This document shows positions 1 through 12,000 of a DNA stretch of 30,741 nt, one piece after another. Made by a program: the position numbers and the translations under genes. Where the stretch lies: NCBI GenBank assembly GCA_000934455.1, contig JXUT01143637.1, positions 1 to 30,741 of the forward strand, in the 5' to 3' direction. Positions within the stretch are counted from its first letter, which is position 1. Every line of letters starts with the position of its first letter. The notes below the pieces were generated by a model, which was given only the letters and a program-made list of their open reading frames with translations, had not been told where the DNA came from and did not search any database. The stretch comes from Apostichopus parvimensis (lineage: Eukaryota > Echinodermata > Holothuroidea > Aspidochirotida > Stichopodidae).

Positions 1-2949
1 GTGACAATACTTGCAACAGGAAAGTACCAAAATCAATTGTAAAGCTACAGGCAGGGATTGGTTAGTGTGTGTTTATTAATGAAATGCATAATGATCGGCG
101 TTTACATGCTGGAATCCCCCGGTATTAAATAATGAAGTTGGCTTTGGTCTGGTGAAGCTGAGTATCCAGGCTGGACCTGGAAGGGGGAGGGGGAAGGGGA
201 AGGGGAGGGTGTCCTTCTGTGTTAGGGCCTTGCCACTGACAGTCAAATTTTAGAAATTTTCCTTACATTAAAAGTCAAATATGGCATTTATACTGACTCA
301 CTAGTTATATACTTACTGTATCATTCAGTGAGGAAATGTAGGAAAGAAAAATCATGACTTGATCGATTTTAACCCATGTTTTCTTCCATCGAAGAAGTAA
401 GTTTGTCAACATTGCCAAAAACAACTCAGAATTGTTGCTCTAAATTACTGTACTTTGTTACAAATAAAAACAAACGAAAGTTTATCTCGAACAGGATATG
501 ATAGCCAAGCGTCCAGGATCTTGGTTTATACCATACCATTCAGTTACATATTAGGTTCTAATATTTGTCATCAGAGATAACTAAAACATAGATCTGTTCG
601 GAAGAGACACGTGTACACAGAGACTACATAACTGAGCTATCTTTCTCGTGACGTAAAAAAGGAACATCCCAGCCAAGTTCCTTGAAAGAAGCACACAGCT
701 GTTCAGTAAATAGCATTTATACGATTGATCACATCAGGCGTGGATACAGGATTTTTAAGAGGAAGGAGTGTGGCCATGGGGACATTGAAACCGACTATGT
801 AGGGGGTCTCCACCCCTTCCATGCTCTCGTCCCCCCTCCCTTCTTCCCTCTTGAATATTTTCTACAAAAATGTTGTGTATATCTCTTTACACTAATCCTG
901 TACATTTGTGATCACACTGATTCTTCTATGCCTACTAACTCGATGTGCTTTTACTGCCAATCTGAACTTTGTGAATGTCTATTGTCAGTTGCAATTTCAA
1001 TTAAACATACTGCATACATGGTTTGGAGAAGAATTCACTTTCTTAAATGCTCGCACCCTTTCTCCAAGCAATGGTTAAGTAAGGAAGCTTTCTAAGTTTT
1101 GATTAAGCTCTGAAATGTTTGCATGTACAGTATGTGTGACAATTTAAAAAAACATCATGTGTAAAGAAAACGTAACATTTCCAACAATGAAAATTACTTA
1201 ATACTTACAACTGAAAAATTCATTTAACGATGCATAGCACAGCTGAATACCTGGGATAATACGTAGAGAAGCAATTTGCCTGATATTTTGACACAACAAC
1301 TTTAAGAGCTCAGTGAAAACCAAAACCATAAATAATAGTTCCAAATTGTTGATGAAGAAATTGTTTAAGAATGTGGAAAATTGTAGCTACTGTACTATGC
1401 AACTTAACATGAGTTACCAAAGTAAGGACTTTCTTTGAGATAGAAATACTTTCCTCAATAAGGTGCTCAAGTCACTTTGGGTGGTAGAACGAGAAGGAGG
1501 GCAGTAGACCAGAATGGGATAATCAAAAAAGATAAGGTAGAGCAAGTGTACAGTAGTTGTAAAGAGACAGAGGGAATTAAGTAAATCACTGATCACTGAC
1601 CGATCAGTGTACAGTATGTTTATCATATACCAGATACCATGTTCTTTCTTTTTTTACCATTAATCCTACAGAATATCATAGCGCTGCATGGTTCCGTTCT
1701 GGTTATCACTAAAAGAATGCTATACATTTAGGATATAGAAGAAAGCAGATGAATCAAAACAAACACAGCAATTAAGATTTAAGAGACATAAATATATGAT
1801 TCTTAAAAAAAAATCATTCATATACATCTGTCAAACTTACAATTTTGAGGTCGACATTCCTTTAATTTTATAAAAGAAACATTCACTATTTGTTTTTAAA
1901 TATAGGCACACAACCTTTCATGATCCCGTGACAAATGTATATGCACGTGTATGGTGTTCATAGTCATGCAAAGGATATTGATTGACCTATGAACCTCTCC
2001 TCAATTCACACCACTTTACATGTTTAGAACTGTGTTGTAACAGGAAGTCCCAACACAGGATACACACTTTCCTGTCCAGAAATATCTTGTCCAACCAAAC
2101 TTCACCTGCAGTATTTGTTTTGTAAAGCCGGGCAAAGCTCATTGCAGATGATGTTGACTAACTGTTATAAAGAATGGAAGACTGTCCAAACAGGACAAAT
2201 ATGTTCCACTGAGTTAGTGATCACCATTGTTAATAACCTTATACTTATATAGGAACACTGCAGTTATTGTTTAGAATAGATGTAACAATGAATGTCCTGC
2301 CTTACTGTATACATGTTGTTCTCTTGTATCTACAAATACTTTTTTTTTTATCATTGCAAAAGAGGTGAACCCTCAGTAAAGATGAAACATACAGTAGGAT
2401 ATATGGTAAACCTTGCGGTTGCCAATAGCTGCATGGCAGCAATGCATTAAAAGAGGCGTAACAATACCCAACACAGTTCAAGCCCAAAATGGTAGGACCC
2501 AAAATTCTCAGCCAAAGAGAGACAACTGCCAGTCATCTTTTTGAATGAATAATTGCATTTTTGATGGAAGGCCAGGTGTGGTGTATAGGAGTGAGCCTGA
2601 TTTCAAATCCTAGTGGTAGGTACAAGAGAAACAAACCATGGATTATCATTTTTTTTAAATTAATTAATCAAGATTGCACTAAAAATGAAGACTTGTTTCT
2701 ACACAAATTTACGTATTTAAAATGGTGGAAACTGTCATAGGGAGAGCTAGTCCCTCCCCATCAGATCCCAAAATTTACATCGATTAGCCAACATTTTGGC
2801 CTCCCAACAATAAGAAATGTTTCCCGAAAGGTAATGAGGGCGGTATTGAAGAACTTAGCATGTATGGACTCTGGATGTGTGATGTGATTAATTCACTTTG
2901 GCTTCGGCTTTGAGTACAACGTTTCCACATGCTGCCGTGTTGGACAAAT
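1..2949. other. Non-coding stretch, 3' side of the proposed left gene
   Basis: No convincing exon on either strand. It holds a purine-rich G-run tract at 183-209, a copy of a dispersed repeat around 1470-1510, and a tRNA-like A-box/B-box pair near 2569-2610. The short open frames here have no family resemblance. Confidence 0.5.
183..209 (+). repeat. Polypurine G-run tract (quadruplex or triplex candidate)
   Basis: Five runs of three to five G separated by one or two A within about 27 bp. This fits the G-quadruplex pattern and is also a pure purine strand capable of H-DNA. Confidence 0.5.
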
Positions 2950-3002
2950 CTAACCGTAACAGTAATTAACGACTTTGCTATCCACCTTGTAGTCATTGCC
3001 CA
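2950..3002 (-). CDS. Unrecognised gene, candidate last exon with stop
   Basis: After a good acceptor (catttttttcaaag) the phase-1 frame reads GNDYKVDSKVVNYCYG and ends in TAG. It is only 16 residues, so it could be chance; no nearby polyadenylation signal strengthens it. Confidence 0.3.
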
Positions 3003-6000
3003 CTTTGAAAAAAATGCAGTCCCCTTCGCAATTTTGCAAGGTCAGTAAGAGTGACTCCCTCGTTTTCCCTTTCGGTAAACCAAAGAGTGTTTGCAGCACT
3101 CCAATATCATATCACCAAATGTGCAAAGATTTCTAACTTGGAATACCTGTCTACGAGAGCAACAGTGAGGTATAAATTCAGTTTTCTAGATTTGATTATG
3201 GCCTATACATGCTGTTGGGTTCTTTGGATTTAATTGAGCGACACAATTTATTTGACCAAACCTCCAGAGCGTTACTCAAGACTAAGATTAGAATTCAGGT
3301 CAAACTAAGACTGCACTTCATAGGTTTTCTTCGAAAAACAAAATGAAGGTTTGAAACTTAATGACCAATTAATTTATTCTATTCCGTTTTAACACTTTCA
3401 TGACACTTTTTCATTTTTTGTATGATAATCGCATACACACGAAAAGCAAAATTAATTTTTTTTCAAAAATTTTGTCTCACCCTTTCATTATCCTGAATCT
3501 ATAATTTTGACGAGAATTCCAGAAATACCTCACATTTTTTAACAGCACTAACAAACATTACAGAATGTTAAAAAAAACAAAAATTGGAAACAAGGTTTTA
3601 ATATCTCTAAGTTTAGAGCATGATGGCAAGAAAGAGACAAAAACAGGGACAAACATTGTAAAATAAAACTTACCCTTTTCACCTGTCAAAGATGATATTA
3701 AGCGATCAACCCTCTTATGACTCCGTCTAAATTTGGAAAACCTCTGCAACATGCTTGGATCATCCCATGCATCCCCATGAACTTGTGAGAGTTGGTAGAA
3801 TACAACACTATAATATACATCCCATCCTCCACTTCAAATTCAAAACACTGGTATCATCAAAGTTGTCTACAGTGTATGTTAAAGTCTAACTATAGCAGCT
3901 GTACAATAACTGATACAGTATGTGTCATATAGCTTTGGCAGTATATAAAGCTTGGTCTGTAACACAATATCGACTGGACACATTACAATATTGTACAGTC
4001 TGAGGAATATTAATCAAACAAAGTGTTTTGATATATTTAAATTCGCAGTTGAGTTGATCCTGACAAAATCAAGGTCTGCAGTTGAAAATCAATTGTTGTC
4101 AATGAAAGAATTCTTTCATTTCTTTCATCATTTTTTCCCATTTTACTTTTCACCTTCTCCCCTGACCTACAGACTACCCTCAATCTTTACTGACTCATCT
4201 GCATTGTTCCTACATATTACCAATTGCACACATGTTTCGTGCACGCCCGTGTTTCATGCACATATGTTTCACAAAGTTTCCAAACATGAGTGAAGTTAAT
4301 AAGTAAGCATCTAACAGACTGCTATATCCGAGTCTTACTGTAGCTCCTCTTGCTCTAGTTATCATCAGACACTGAAAATGAAATCAGTTTGCAACTACCT
4401 GTACTATACCACAAATTGATCCTCAAGTAACTCCGAACCAGATAAAAGTGGGTTTTGTGTATGGGACTAGTGGGGGGGGGGGGGAGGAGGAGGTAGGGAC
4501 TCGTTGGTCTCAAAGTTACCAACTCCTGATTTTTTAAGCACAAATTCTGGTGACTTTCGGAGAGCATTTACTTTCCAAAATTTCTCCCCGAAGATGTCCA
4601 CGAAAAGGAAAAGGAAAATATCCAAGAAAATCCTCAAATCCAGGTGAACTGAGCAACAGATATTTGCATTCAGGTGACAGTACATGTATAGTACATAAGC
4701 AAATGGTATCTGCACGTGGTTAAATCTCCCTGGTAGGACACACTTTACATCCAAAAACACAGGATACCTATACTGCACACCCTAATACCATTACAGAAAT
4801 ATTAAAAAACTCAACTGGAAATCGTAAGATCCGATAAAGAGATCTCTTTAAACTTTATACAAGGAAAATGGCCATCCTAACTTTCACGCGTCAATAAGTT
4901 CACATGTATATTATATATCCTTCTTGAGAGCTTATATAAGTCTAATTATTGAAAAAACAATAATTATCCAAGATGAAATTCAAAAACAAAAACATCTGCA
5001 CTGCATTGTTCAAGTCTGTGAACTGCCAAGTAATGCTGGGATGTGTACTGCTATTACACGATTTTGAAGTGTGAAAAACAGAATAATGGGCTGCACCCTT
5101 CTGAGACCAATAATTACACAGACTTTATTGTGCAGAGTGTTAACTTCAAGAGAGCTGTTCTTCCGTTTACATATGCTGAATGAAGGTACACAGTACACAG
5201 TGAGTGACTAATGATCAAAGGTCTTTGATGTACAATCAGTCCCATCATCAAGTCAGTAAACACTTGCAGACCTAATTGTCTTAAAATCCAAATAACCCTC
5301 AAAACAAATAAACTTGACATGTTAACTTCTCACTTCCTACTGTATACACACAATCCATCGAAATATTCCCAAAAGTACCGGTTTGGAAGTGTTTTGAAGG
5401 ACAAGGACAGACTTGCATCTCTCCTAACAACATCAGAATTCTCAACCTACCATAGTGAACTGGTAACTTCTCTTTTTAACACTGCACACCCTTGCATGGG
5501 ATAAGTATACCCATCAATGATCATTCTATTAATTCACTGAACCATCTAAACTCAGTAAACTGTCTAGAATTGTTTTTAAGTGGACTTTGTTATCAATTTG
5601 AATGCAATTTTATACCGTTTTTCATCAAGATAAAATAAATTTCACCTTAATATATATCAGAAATATATCAGAAAATAACATGTATACATAAATTCATGCA
5701 TTTTGGCGACTTAAATGAGATCTTCACAAAAGTTCAAAATGTCATTCATACCAAAAACATCTCAGATAAATTTACAAGAAATCTGACAGAGAGCCGATTG
5801 TTGTGCCATTCAGAGCTGAGCTGCTTTTGAAATGGATTTATCTCACAATTCAACTTATTGCTACATGATACAAGAAAAGAATACTTCATTCATGTAGTGT
5901 GACAAATACACGAAGAGAGCCTATAGCTACAGCAAAGATATTGTAAGTTGAGAGTACATAGAATACATGTGATGGAATGGCTTAAGGTCATGATACAACT

Positions 6001-9000
6001 GATAAATGATACCAAAACTGAACATTTCATATAAATGTGTAGTGTGACAAATACAGTTCATTATTAAGGTGGCCTAGCTGAGTAAGTATGATACATTGTA
6101 AATTGTGAGGAGATAGGTCACATGTGATGTAAATTTATGCTAAAAGTGCTCAAAAAATAAACAATTCTACACCTAGTTACAACCATTTTAATATCACGTG
6201 ACCATGCATGCCTGGGTGTACCCACAAGTCAGCAATGCTTTGAAGCAATAATTTGAAAGCTATAGAATGTTTCACCAACAAACACACCATTGCAAAGCAC
6301 GAGAAACATTCATTCCTGTATACCAAAACTGATAACTCGGAAAGTCGGCTTGCGGGAGAGGAAACTTGTAACCATGTAGACAGGATGCATTACGCTGTAA
6401 TTAGTATTGCACAATACTCGGAATACATTACATATATTAATCAGTTTGATATACATGTGTAGTATGACATAATTTGTGATTATTCCACAGATTTTAATCA
6501 TTAAGTGACGTGACATGTATTGATGTTCTAAGTTAAAACTAAATTACTAATAATGGGTGACTTTGCATGCTCAGTGTGAATACGATATGTATTCTTAAAG
6601 GCATTGATTGATCGATCGATCGATGGATCGATTGAGGTCAATGGTGAATCAACTTAACAAAACATTACAAAATCTGTAGTTAAGAAATTCCTTTCAGTTA
6701 ACAATAATTACAGAGCTGGCAATTGAATCTGGATGCATGGCATTCTTGCATGTAAAAGAACGAATAAGGGAAACGTACTGTAAATGGTTACAAGCACACA
6801 CACACATATTAGCTAATAGAGCACACTTGAACTGGGTGCAACACCTCGCTTGGCCAAGAAATCTTATCTGTAGTGTAACCATGCATCAGACCCTGAGATT
6901 TGGATCCCATGATTGGCTATAGGGGGATACAGGGAGGATCAGGCCAGTGCCATGTGGTAGATTTGTCTCTAAGCGGTGTTTACCTTTCACTTCCTTCACT
7001 GTTGTTGTTTGCTACATTGTGCATTATTAGACACAATAGAAGTAGATATTTGTAGCAGTGATGCAAATCACAGGGATTGTGTTTTTTTTCCTGTCTTTCG
7101 CTTTTTTCAAATAAACAGACCTAAACTTCCCCATTCATTGATTGGGAGGGTGTGAGCAAGGCAGTCTGTCTGATAACAAGCACAGGGTCTAATGTAAACA
7201 CTGGGAGGTTTCAAAATCAATTTTATCTTTGTTTTAAATGCAGTCCACCATTCAAGCACCAGTCTGATATATAATGTACCCTTTATGTCACAACCACTAA
7301 ACTGGATTCTATGGAGTGCATGTACAGTCAATAGAATGATACAGTCAATGAATAAGGGGTTAATCAACGGTCTAGCGTGCGTTACTCACAGGATTAATGC
7401 ACGATCGGGGGATAATGTAAGCGATGCACGAGGGCGGAGCCCGAGTGCATCCAGCGATAGCATTAACACCCGGAGTGCATTAATCATGTGAGTAACGCAC
7501 GCTAGACCGTTGATTAACCCCGTTCATTCATACACTACCATTTGTGGGGAAAAATCATAAAACAAAACATTTTTGGTTACATATAACCAAAGATTTATTA
7601 AAGTGATGCCCCGTAATTTTACCGTGCGTTACTCACAGGATTTACCACGGTCAGCTGACCTGAATGGACCAATAGGATTTAGGAATCTTTACTAAGTATG
7701 AATGAACTTCTAATTAATGATGCAGCTTTCTTGTTGGCACTTTGGATGGTAGAACGAGAAGGAAGTACTTTGACCGGAGGAGCCGGTCATAGGGTGTCCA
7801 CATATTTAAAGATCACCAGTTCGTTCTAGGCACGGTAGAAGGAAGTGCTAAGGTTGTGGGGAGACAGGAAAGCGAGGAACAAAGTACATTAGTTAAACTC
7901 TGTATAGTCACTAGAATGATACAGTCCGTGGAACTTCTAATTAATGATACAGCTTCGTTCTTGAACTTATCAACTTTTACAAAACACATCAATGACAAAA
8001 TGCTTCCACAATAGTTCCTTTCATCGTTGACAACCATCTACATATATAAATATATATATATTGGAACTAAGTGACAACCAGAGACACGGTCCAGTGACTC
8101 TACACAGTAGCTTACTGTATAGATTCATTCATAGACTGAATAGCAAATAGTTACAGTGGCATAGCCATTTCACACTTTTGACATTTCTATCTGTAAGAAT
8201 GTATAACACTGAACACACAGGGAAGCCATTTCCTTGTGTATTTTCAAACTGATCCAACACATCTTTACTACAATGCATGTATACTACCTAAATACATTGA
8301 GCTTCCTTACAAGTTCAGGCCTAAATTAACCCTTTTTTTAAAGTTAAGCGTGGGAACAATGGTAGCCTATGTTAACTTTAGCCTAAGTCTGAAACTTTGT
8401 CAAGTACATTTAACCTTTTACAATTACAGATTTTTATTTAATTCCCAGACCTATAAGCATGTCACGTCACTGACTTAAATTGTATACCAATTACCAACCA
8501 TGTGAGAAAAAATATATATTTTGTAAATTTTACAAGTGTTTCTGTCTTCCCAGTATTACAAGTTTATTTACAAGTCCATGAATGGTATATCATCATGCTC
8601 ATTTGCATGACAATGGTTACTGATTTCGACAATGTAACTGACCTTTGAAAAGTACCATATATATTTACAATTAGTACGGATACTATATAGTCTGTGGTAT
8701 TCCTGTGAAATAGGTTAAGCCCTCCACTAATGTTTATATAGACTAGACAATAATAAACAATTAAAACAATGGAAAAACTTGCACAGTACTGTAATAAATG
8801 CATAATCCATCCGACATATTGTGTATATTGAGCAGTTCTTCCTGGCAATCAACTTATCCCTACTCTTATATAAACCTTAATACAGCAACTGAAAATAATT
8901 TGCTGAATGTTCTCGATAGGATACTGTCCTACATCTCCTTCCCACTGTGTACCTCTTGTGTACAGACTTGTAATAGCTATGTACAGTATAGATATCTGCT

Positions 9001-12000
9001 CCACTATGAAGTAGTAATACAGTAGGTTAGGAATATTGTTAAAACCTAATTCTTCAAAAAGTAAAAATATTCCTCAAGGCTCTTTCATATTGAACCATCT
9101 CTTATTGTAACAGTCATGAAGTTTCATACGGACATGCACCGACACCCTACAACCAAACAATCCTAGTGCAAGCGACCATCGTTACGTCAATGCCCAATTA
9201 AACAGTTTCCTATCAGTATCTATCATCTTATGCACTCTGAAATAGCTCTGAACATGTACCAGGTCACGACATGAGGATTCAAACATCCCACAGATAGTGT
9301 TGCACTGTTGCCTTTGTATATCCAGTATGTAACATGTGTGTATTATATTATACTTAAATGTAAGATCAAAACACCAGATAATTTCACTTTCATCACCTGT
9401 TTATTATTCCTCTTCTGCAGGTGTTGATCTTTAATCCTTTCATGTATATTGCAATTTCATTTTTACTATGCAAAACAAAGATGAAAGGTATACTGTACAG
9501 TAGGTCAATGAGTACAACAGCATACTGTAAGTATAATACAAATAGAATTTCCCATGATGCTGTAAGTATCAGTACAAACTCGTACACATCTCTGAGCACG
9601 ATTACCCAGAACGCAATGTCGCACTATAGCGCCTAGATATTATATGTAACTTTTGAAATTGTCTTGAGTACAAGTGAGAGTGCAAGGAAGAGTACCAATC
9701 CATAATGGGCGAGTACCAGTACAGGTAACTTATACAGTATGCTAGGAACTTGAGAATGAGTACAGACTCACAACCGATACAAAATTGAGTACCAATCCAT
9801 AAGGGGTGAGTATTGAGTACAGGTAACTAATACAGTATGCTAGGAACTTGAGAATGAGTACAGACTCACGACTGATACTTAATTGAGTACCAATCCATAA
9901 TGGGCGAGTACCAGTACAGGTAACTAATACAGTATGCTAGGAACTTGAGAATGAGTACCGACTCACAACCGATACAAAATTGAGTACCAATCCATACTGG
10001 GAGAGTATTGAGTACAGGTAACTGATACAGTATGCTAGGAACTTGAGAATGAGTACAGACTCACAACCGATACAAAATTGAGTACCAATCCATGCGGGGA
10101 GAGTATTGAGTACAGGTAACTAATACAGTATGCTAGGAACTTGAGAATGAGTACCGACTCACAACTGATACTTAATTGAGTACCAATCCATGAGGGGAGA
10201 GTACCAGTACAGGTAACTAATACAGTATGCTAGGAACTTGAGAACGATTACAGAATCACAACTGATGCATAATTGAGTACCAATCCATAAGGGGAGAGTA
10301 CCAGTACAGGTAACTAGTACAGTATGCTAGGAACTTGAGAATGAGTACAGACTCACAACCGATACAAAATTGAGTACCATTCCATGAGGGGAGAGTACCA
10401 GTACAGGTAACTAATACAGTATACTAGGAACTTGAGAATGAGTACAGACTCACAACTGATACTTAATTGAGTACCAATCCATAAGGGGAGAGTATTGAGT
10501 ACAGGTAACTGATACAGTACGCTAAAATGTAAGACTGCAGAGTACAGACTCAGGATACTTAAATTTGTTGTTTTATCTACGTACATGTTTGTCTGTATGT
10601 AGACATTCTTCTATGTAGCAATTCTCGATCATCTATTGCATCCTGACTTTCTTAGATAGAGTCATGTGATGATTATGATACACTGCATACAGTTCTCTCC
10701 TTTTTTGTAATGATTTGCACTGACTGTCATTATGGCGTCTATGTATAATGTCACTGAATTTGTTCATGACCGTAAAATTACATCATTAATGGCAGGATAT
10801 CGATTTAAAATATGCAAACATTTACAAAGAGATCCAAAAATGCCAACAGAAGTGGTAAATGTACAATATACAGTACTTTCTCTTCAATTCAGGACATACA
10901 CATACATACAAGTATACCAACAGTGCGATACAAACGTACAAAATGTCAGCAACACATACCGAAACTACATTATATCATACTGTAACGTTACATATCGACT
11001 ACATAGATATTAAACCTACAACTATGGTACATCGTTTAATATGTAAATCATTAATTATCAAGTAAATATAAACTTACCTACAATATCCTCTTCAGTACTA
11101 CGTCTGCTACTACAATTTCCCATCATGCAACCTTGTCTATTACGACGAGTCATCAAGTCATCCCAACGGTTCCCCTCAGCTTACTTGTATCATCATGCTA
11201 AATATACAACTGTACTGAAAGCATGGATACAGTACATTGTACCTTATCATCATACAGTATTCCTATACAGTATAACAATTGTTAAGTACTTACGTTTGTT
11301 AGACCTTCATACATGGTCATTCAGTGTAAAGGAGTTCTTTATCTATTAACACTTAACAGATATTGATACTTGAATATTTCAATGCTTCTGAAAGGTTGCG
11401 AATTTCAGAATGACATTGAACACAACTTTATATTATATATTTGTGTGAAGTACTGTATAACTGGAGAAGAGTTAGAAAAGTGCAGAATGTGAAACTTGGT
11501 AAGTTAATGATGCTTAATTAGTTTCATTATACTGTACAGGCATTACAGTATATGCAATCATTTGTTTATGTAATGAAACTGAAAATTCCCAAACTAAGGA
11601 GAGTGTCCAAACCCCTTTGACTCCCCCCACCACCCTCCCCCTCCCCTCACACACATACATACACACCATATTCTATATATTGTGTCAAGCACTGTATAAT
11701 TGACAAAGAATTAGACCAGTGCAGAATGGGTAAATGATGCTAAATACTGTATAGGTAATGTATGCAATCAATAGTTAATGTTTATAATGAAACTGAAATT
11801 AAAAAAACCGGGCATTTCTTTTCAAAACAACATTGGAAAAGTTGTAAATGCCAGGTCCTCTTAAGAATATAAAAATACAGTACAGTATACTAGTTGGCTT
11901 TTATCATTTTCACTGTGTACAACATTCTACCTGAGAAATTAGCTCATTGATGAAACCCTTGCTCACATCCTACACACAGACATCACTGATGAGCCACTGA

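Larger units (their letters stand above)
3782..11077. other. Long intron-like gap with repeats
   Basis: About 7.3 kb without a supported exon. Contents include a poly-G run near 4473-4484, degenerate ~144-bp repeats at 5863-6150, an ATCG microsatellite at 6605-6633, the foldback/nested repeat block 7321-7965, and the 97-bp minisatellite. Short open frames in it look random. Confidence 0.5.

Noticed and set aside
4339-4371. A 33-nt minus-strand microexon candidate with a strong ttttcag acceptor and gtaaga donor
   Set aside because: Only phase 0 is open, which cannot join the phase-1 flanking blocks.
4467-4778. A 103-codon minus frame ending in a run of prolines
   Set aside because: The prolines come from a poly-G tract and the rest is low-quality AT-rich translation.
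9690-10560. The regularly spaced repeats as a CRISPR array
   Set aside because: The whole 97-bp unit is conserved with no unique spacers, and the sequence is eukaryotic; it is a minisatellite.
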